The notes under the pieces are model-generated. The model was not told the origin of the DNA, did not search any database, and worked only from the letters and a program-made list of their open reading frames with translations. This document shows, piece after piece, positions 60,487-64,000 of a stretch of 64,000 nt of DNA. The translations under genes and the position numbers were made by a program. The stretch is taken from positions 124,001 to 188,000 of the forward strand of contig NZ_SCSK01000006.1 of assembly GCF_004297875.1 (NCBI RefSeq). Direction: 5' to 3'. The first letter of the stretch is position 1. Every line of letters starts with the position of its first letter. Source of the stretch: Pandoraea sp. (GTDB taxonomy: Bacteria > Pseudomonadota > Gammaproteobacteria > Burkholderiales > Burkholderiaceae).

Positions 60487-62448
60487 TCAGTTGCCGCGCC
60501 TTTCGTCACGTTTTTCATCGCGCTGCCGTTGCGGCTGGACATGACCCTGCGCCGGGCGCGCGCCTTCCCGACGTGCCGGCGACGCAGGACGCGGTTGCTG
60601 AACGTGCGGTTGCTGAACGTGCGGCTGCTGGTCTCGTGGCTGCTGCCGCGGCGCGCGCGGCGACACGGCGGGCCGCTCCGGTGCGCTCGGCCCGATCTGT
60701 GGCGGCCGATGCGGTAGGCGCGGGCTCTGCGAAGGCGATGGATAAGGCGCATGCGGTGCCGGACCGGTCGTGCGTGGCGCGAACGCCGGCGCACCATCGG
60801 TGCCGCGCTGCGGCTCGGGCCGCGACCGACCTTGAGTCGCCCCCTGCGGCCCAAGCCCGGCCGGCGAGTGAGTACCTACCGCCGGTCTGCGAGCGTTATC
60901 GACGGGTCGCGGCCGCGGCACGCTGCTCAGTACCTTGACACCTTCGCGCACCTGCCGGGGCCGCCCGGCAGCGGCGGAATTCAGTGCCAACGGACGACCT
61001 TCGGCTTGCGGCGTAACGGACGCTCCCGCGCTCGAGACGAATGCCGGATGCGGTGCCGGCGGCGTGCGCAGCGCCAGCACCTGGCGCGCCACTATGTCAT
61101 GTGGCGGCGCGTGCCGCGCCTGGCGTGCGTCGCCCATGACGCTGCGCGCCACCGGCGTAACGTCCGGACTGGCGCCGACCCGCATGCGTGCGGCCGCCCC
61201 GGGCGCCATCGCGACCAAACTCGAGACGACCGGCCGGCCTTGCACGAAAGCTGCCGCAGGCACCGTCGTTATCGCGTTATGCACATGCTGATTGACATAG
61301 ACCGTGCGGGACACGTTATTCGTGATGTAGGTGTTGCGATTGATCGTCTTGTTGACGATCACCGTACGGTTCACTCGCTCGATATAAGTGTTGCTGACCC
61401 GATAGGACGGACGGTAGGCATCGCCCGGGCCCAACGGAAACCAGCCGATCCCCGGCACGCCAGTGGCCAGCGTCACGCTCCAGTGGTCATCGTGATCGCC
61501 GCCGACCCAGGCGACCAGGGCCGGTGCATAAACGGGGCGCACGCTCACCGGCCCCGGCACCCAGCACCAGCGCTCGCGCACATAGGCCCAGCGGCCGTAA
61601 TGGAACGGAGCAAACCCCCAGGGCTCGTCGTCCACCCACGTCCAGCCCCAAGGAGCGATCCAGACCCAGTGACCGTCGCGGTATGGCGCCCAGCCCGGCG
61701 ACGTGACAGTGGGCACCCAAACCGCCCCGTAGGCCGGATCGGTCTGCCAAACACCGTATGCGTCAAGCGACTCGTAGCCGACCATGTCACGCGGCACATA
61801 GCGCGCCGACGGCGAGTTATCCTCGAGGCGATCGCGCTCGGCGGCCCATCGATCGAAATCATCGTAGCCTGGCCCCGCTGCTCCGGCCAGCAACTGCAGA
61901 TTGGTGCCTGCGAAGCGAAACCTTTGCCGCGGCCCAATCGAGATGGCTGCATTGTCGCCATAGACCGAACCGGTGCCGCGCAGCGCCGTCACCGCAGTGG
62001 TGCCATCGGGTTCGACATCGAGACGGTATTCTCCCGCGCTGCGCGGCACGAAGGCCAGATTCGGCGTGTCGACTTCGACCGGCTGGTTGGGGTTGTATTC
62101 GAGCAGCCGCACATTGACAGCGCCCTGCGTTACTTTCAGTTGCACATTTCGATCGCCGACGTCGAGCAGGCTGAGATTGGTCTGGCTGTCCAGGCGCACG
62201 AGCGTCGAATCGATCTGCAACTCCGCGCGCGACCCACGGTCGGCCCAGATGTCGTCGCCGGTGGTCAGCGGACGATTCGGATTGGCGTCGATCCATTGAT
62301 CGGCACCGGCCGGCGCCACGCTCACCGCCCCGCTGACGACGTTCAAGCGGGCAATGCTCGCCGGCGGATCTCCTTGTGCCTGTGCTGCCCACGACAGGCA
62401 AGTCATCAGGCACGCAAGGGCCGCCGAAATAGCTAACCGCATCTTCAT
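60487..62448 (-). CDS. FecR-domain / DUF6600 Trp- and Pro-rich exported protein
   Basis: Protein of 653 residues with a signal peptide (about 1-25, ending AQAQ). A FecR-like domain (about 30-160; SGAVSV..., GDDIWADRGSRAELQI) precedes a Trp/Tyr-rich DUF6600 segment (about 215-310) with repeated W-x-W clusters (GHWVWIAPWGWTWVDD, YGRWAYVRERWCWVPG). The C-terminal 250 residues are a disordered Pro/Arg/Gln-rich tail. There is no FecA or sigma factor nearby, so a role in iron signalling is unlikely. It is probably periplasmic; function unknown. It separates hrcA from hemH. GGAG precedes ATG 62448. Confidence 0.85.
   Translation of the reverse strand: MKMRLAISAALACLMTCLSWAAQAQGDPPASIARLNVVSGAVSVAPAGADQWIDANPNRPLTTGDDIWADRGSRAELQIDSTLVRLDSQTNLSLLDVGDRNVQLKVTQGAVNVRLLEYNPNQPVEVDTPNLAFVPRSAGEYRLDVEPDGTTAVTALRGTGSVYGDNAAISIGPRQRFRFAGTNLQLLAGAAGPGYDDFDRWAAERDRLEDNSPSARYVPRDMVGYESLDAYGVWQTDPAYGAVWVPTVTSPGWAPYRDGHWVWIAPWGWTWVDDEPWGFAPFHYGRWAYVRERWCWVPGPVSVRPVYAPALVAWVGGDHDDHWSVTLATGVPGIGWFPLGPGDAYRPSYRVSNTYIERVNRTVIVNKTINRNTYITNNVSRTVYVNQHVHNAITTVPAAAFVQGRPVVSSLVAMAPGAAARMRVGASPDVTPVARSVMGDARQARHAPPHDIVARQVLALRTPPAPHPAFVSSAGASVTPQAEGRPLALNSAAAGRPRQVREGVKVLSSVPRPRPVDNARRPAVGTHSPAGLGPQGATQGRSRPEPQRGTDGAPAFAPRTTGPAPHAPYPSPSQSPRLPHRPPQIGPSAPERPAVSPRAPRQQPRDQQPHVQQPHVQQPRPASPARREGARPAQGHVQPQRQRDEKRDERRGN
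60591..60620. repeat. Two perfect 15-bp tandem repeats in the DUF6600 gene
   Basis: GCGGTTGCTGAACGT occurs twice in a row (60591-60605 and 60606-60620) and continues as a degenerate third copy. It encodes tandem HVQQP units in the C-terminal tail. Confidence 0.85.
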
Positions 62449-62573
62449 GAGAGTCTCCAAACCGTGCCGAATCGGGCACGACGGGTTGATCACCCTCAAG
62501 TTAACGCACGGCCCGACGAACCGCCGGCCGCACTTTGTAACCAAGCGTTACGGCGGAGCAGGCCAGAGCGGGC

Positions 62574-63599
62574 TCAGTGCTGGCTCAGCGCGTTGGAGAG
62601 CAACTTGGCGGTGATATCGACGATCGGAATCACCCGCTCGTAAGCCATGCGGGTCGGCCCGATCACGCCCAGCGTGCCGACCACCTTGCCGTCGACCTCA
62701 TACGGAGCGGTCACCACGCTCATCTGCTCGATTGGCACGAGGTTCGATTCACCGCCGATGAAGATCTGCACCCCTTGCGCGCGGCTCGACACATCGAGCA
62801 ACTGCAGCAGGCCGGTCTTTCGCTCGAACACGTCGAACAATTGGCGCAGGCGATCCATATTGGACGAGAGGTCTTCGACGCCCAGCAGATTCCGTTCGCC
62901 GGAGATCAGCACACTCTCGGCGCCTTCGGCCATCACGTCGGAGCTTGCCTCCATCGCCGATTGCATCAGGGTGGTCATGTCGCCGCGCAAAGCTTCGAGC
63001 TCGGTGCGCAGGCGACGCCGCACCTCGTCGAAGCTCAGCCCGCCGAAATGCGTATTGATGTAATTGCCTGCCTCCACCAGCTGGGCGGGCGAGTAATCGC
63101 TGGCAGTCAGGATGATGCGATTTTGCACATCCCCATCGGGGGTCACGATGATCAACAGAATCCGCTTCTCGGAGAGCCGCAGGAACTCGATGTGCTTGAA
63201 CACCTGGCTGCGGCGGGGCGTAAGAATCACGCCGGCGAATTGCGACAGATTCGACAACACCTGTGCCGCGCTCGCGACCAGTTGCTGGGGCGAGGCCGGC
63301 TGCAGGCGATTTTGTACTTGCGAGACGACCTGCTGCACCGCCGCTTCGAGCGGATGCACGGCCAGCATCGTGTCGACGAACAGGCGGTAGGCGCGCGGCG
63401 TCGGCACGCGCCCGGCTGACGTGTGGGGGCTCGACACAAAGCCGAGCTCCTCAAGATCCGACATCACGTTGCGAATCGTGGCCGGACTCAGCTCGAGCCC
63501 GGAATAACGCGACAATGTCCGCGAGCCGACCGGCTGGCCATCGATGATGTACCGCTCGATCAGGGTTTTGAGGAGAGTTTGCGCACGTTGGTCTAGCAT
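62574..63599 (-). CDS. hrcA: Heat-inducible transcription repressor HrcA
   Basis: Repressor of 341 residues that binds CIRCE operators and senses heat through GroEL. The N-terminal winged helix (about 1-75) has [30 protein letters not shown]; a GAF-like domain follows. It diverges from nadK. No CIRCE element is visible upstream of hrcA, grpE or dnaK, so its target (probably groESL) lies elsewhere. Confidence 0.95.
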   Translation of the reverse strand: MLDQRAQTLLKTLIERYIIDGQPVGSRTLSRYSGLELSPATIRNVMSDLEELGFVSSPHTSAGRVPTPRAYRLFVDTMLAVHPLEAAVQQVVSQVQNRLQPASPQQLVASAAQVLSNLSQFAGVILTPRRSQVFKHIEFLRLSEKRILLIIVTPDGDVQNRIILTASDYSPAQLVEAGNYINTHFGGLSFDEVRRRLRTELEALRGDMTTLMQSAMEASSDVMAEGAESVLISGERNLLGVEDLSSNMDRLRQLFDVFERKTGLLQLLDVSSRAQGVQIFIGGESNLVPIEQMSVVTAPYEVDGKVVGTLGVIGPTRMAYERVIPIVDITAKLLSNALSQH

Positions 63600-63728
63600 A
63601 GGTAAAAATTGTAGCGCGAATCCCGCCGCACCGGTGCGCTTTCGCCCGTGGCAGGCGCCCCGGCGCAGACTGCGCGGCGCTGCCGGGGCGCGGTAGCTCC
63701 CGTCACGGACTTATGGTGTAATGGCGTC

Positions 63729-64000
63729 ATGAAAAACGGGAGCCCTTTCAAGACGGTCGCGCTGATCGGCAAATACAATGCCGACAACATCGCCGGCCCT
63801 TTGCTGGCATTGGCAAGCTGCATCGGCCAACGCGGCTTTCGGGTGGTATTCGAGCAGGATACCGCGCGCACGCTTGGCGCTGACGCTGCTGCCTATGCCG
63901 CACTGGCCCCGGAACAGATCGGCCGGCAGGCCGACGTCGCCGTAGTGCTCGGCGGCGACGGCACGATGCTGGGCATCGGCCGGCAATTGGCCGCGTTCGA
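63729..64000 (+). CDS. nadK: NAD kinase (5' part only)
   Basis: Phosphorylates NAD to NADP. The first 90 codons are present; the window edge cuts the gene. [15 protein letters not shown] and the catalytic [12 protein letters not shown] (GGDGT at 75-79) identify the family. It diverges from hrcA across 129 bp. The hrcA-nadK pair (nadK-recN in many relatives) is conserved in Burkholderiaceae. Confidence 0.93.
   Translation, partial: MKNGSPFKTVALIGKYNADNIAGPLLALASCIGQRGFRVVFEQDTARTLGADAAAYAALAPEQIGRQADVAVVLGGDGTMLGIGRQLAAF

Noticed and set aside
62730..62755. GGTTCGATTC, similar to a tRNA T-loop
   Set aside because: It lies inside hrcA and no acceptor, D or anticodon arms can be drawn around it.

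Overview
This 64 kb window is a dense, GC-rich (roughly 62% by eye) stretch of bacterial chromosome made almost entirely of housekeeping genes. Gene content and order match the main chromosome of Burkholderiaceae (Burkholderia, Paraburkholderia, Pandoraea and relatives): ileS-lspA-coaBC, dut, clpA-clpS-csp-icd, xseA-exbB-exbD-lpxK-ycaR-kdsB-adk, murJ-rpsT-DUF3579-argF-argG, mutL-miaA, purM-hda-pcnB-folK-panB, and hrcA-hemH-hslR-grpE-dnaK-dnaJ-pabBC. The genus cannot be fixed from the sequence alone. I see no tRNA, rRNA, CRISPR array, insertion sequence, prophage or integration site.

Layout. 1-9.3 kb: purN (-), then ribF-ileS-lspA-coaBC, an MFS transporter, a luciferase-like flavin oxidoreductase and dut (+). 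9.4-14 kb: clpS-clpA (-), a cold-shock protein (+) with a long leader, icd (-). 14-18 kb: rluE, a small Ala/Lys-rich secreted protein and a DUF192 protein (+), then sodB and xseA (-). 18.4-24 kb: exbB-exbD-lpxK-ycaR-kdsB, adk, an SDR dehydrogenase and a DUF962 protein (+). 24-27.4 kb: murJ-sirB1 (-), rpsT (+), DUF3579 (-). 27.6-33.2 kb: argF, argG, ppnP (+), murB (-), yajQ (+), plsY and ybaK (-). 33.4-36.1 kb: acyl-CoA dehydrogenase plus AMP-forming acyl-CoA ligase (+). 36.2-41.4 kb: xerD, ogt, queG (-), tsaE-amiC (+), dedA (-). 41.6-45.4 kb: mutL-miaA and a GAF-GGDEF diguanylate cyclase (+). 45.5-52.7 kb: purM (-), then AI-2E family transporter-hda-HAD phosphatase-pcnB-folK-deoxynucleoside kinase-panB (+). 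52.7-63.6 kb: a long minus-strand heat-shock block read hrcA, FecR/DUF6600 protein, hemH, hslR, grpE, dnaK, dnaJ, pabBC, with a small unknown gene in the opposite direction. 63.7-64 kb: start of nadK (+), cut by the window edge.

How the genes work together. Neighbours often share a job: lipoprotein and envelope biogenesis (lspA, lpxK, kdsB, murJ, murB, amiC, plsY), cofactor synthesis (ribF, coaBC, panB, folK, pabBC, hemH, nadK), protein quality control (clpA/clpS, grpE/dnaK/dnaJ, hslR, hrcA), nucleotide metabolism (purN, purM, adk, dut, deoxynucleoside kinase, ppnP), arginine synthesis (argF, argG) and genome maintenance (xseA, xerD, ogt, mutL, hda). Translational coupling is common, with many 4-base start/stop overlaps.

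I find no new multi-gene defence or mobile system here. The best leads are regulatory or concern small or accessory genes: two sigma-32-type promoters in the grpE-dnaK block, a 12-bp palindrome repeated before icd and DUF3579/argF, a perfect 22-bp palindrome before the SDR gene, an inverted repeat before the acyl-CoA gene pair, a Trp-rich FecR/DUF6600 protein placed between hrcA and hemH, and an unknown 85-codon gene whose 3' end overlaps hslR antisense.
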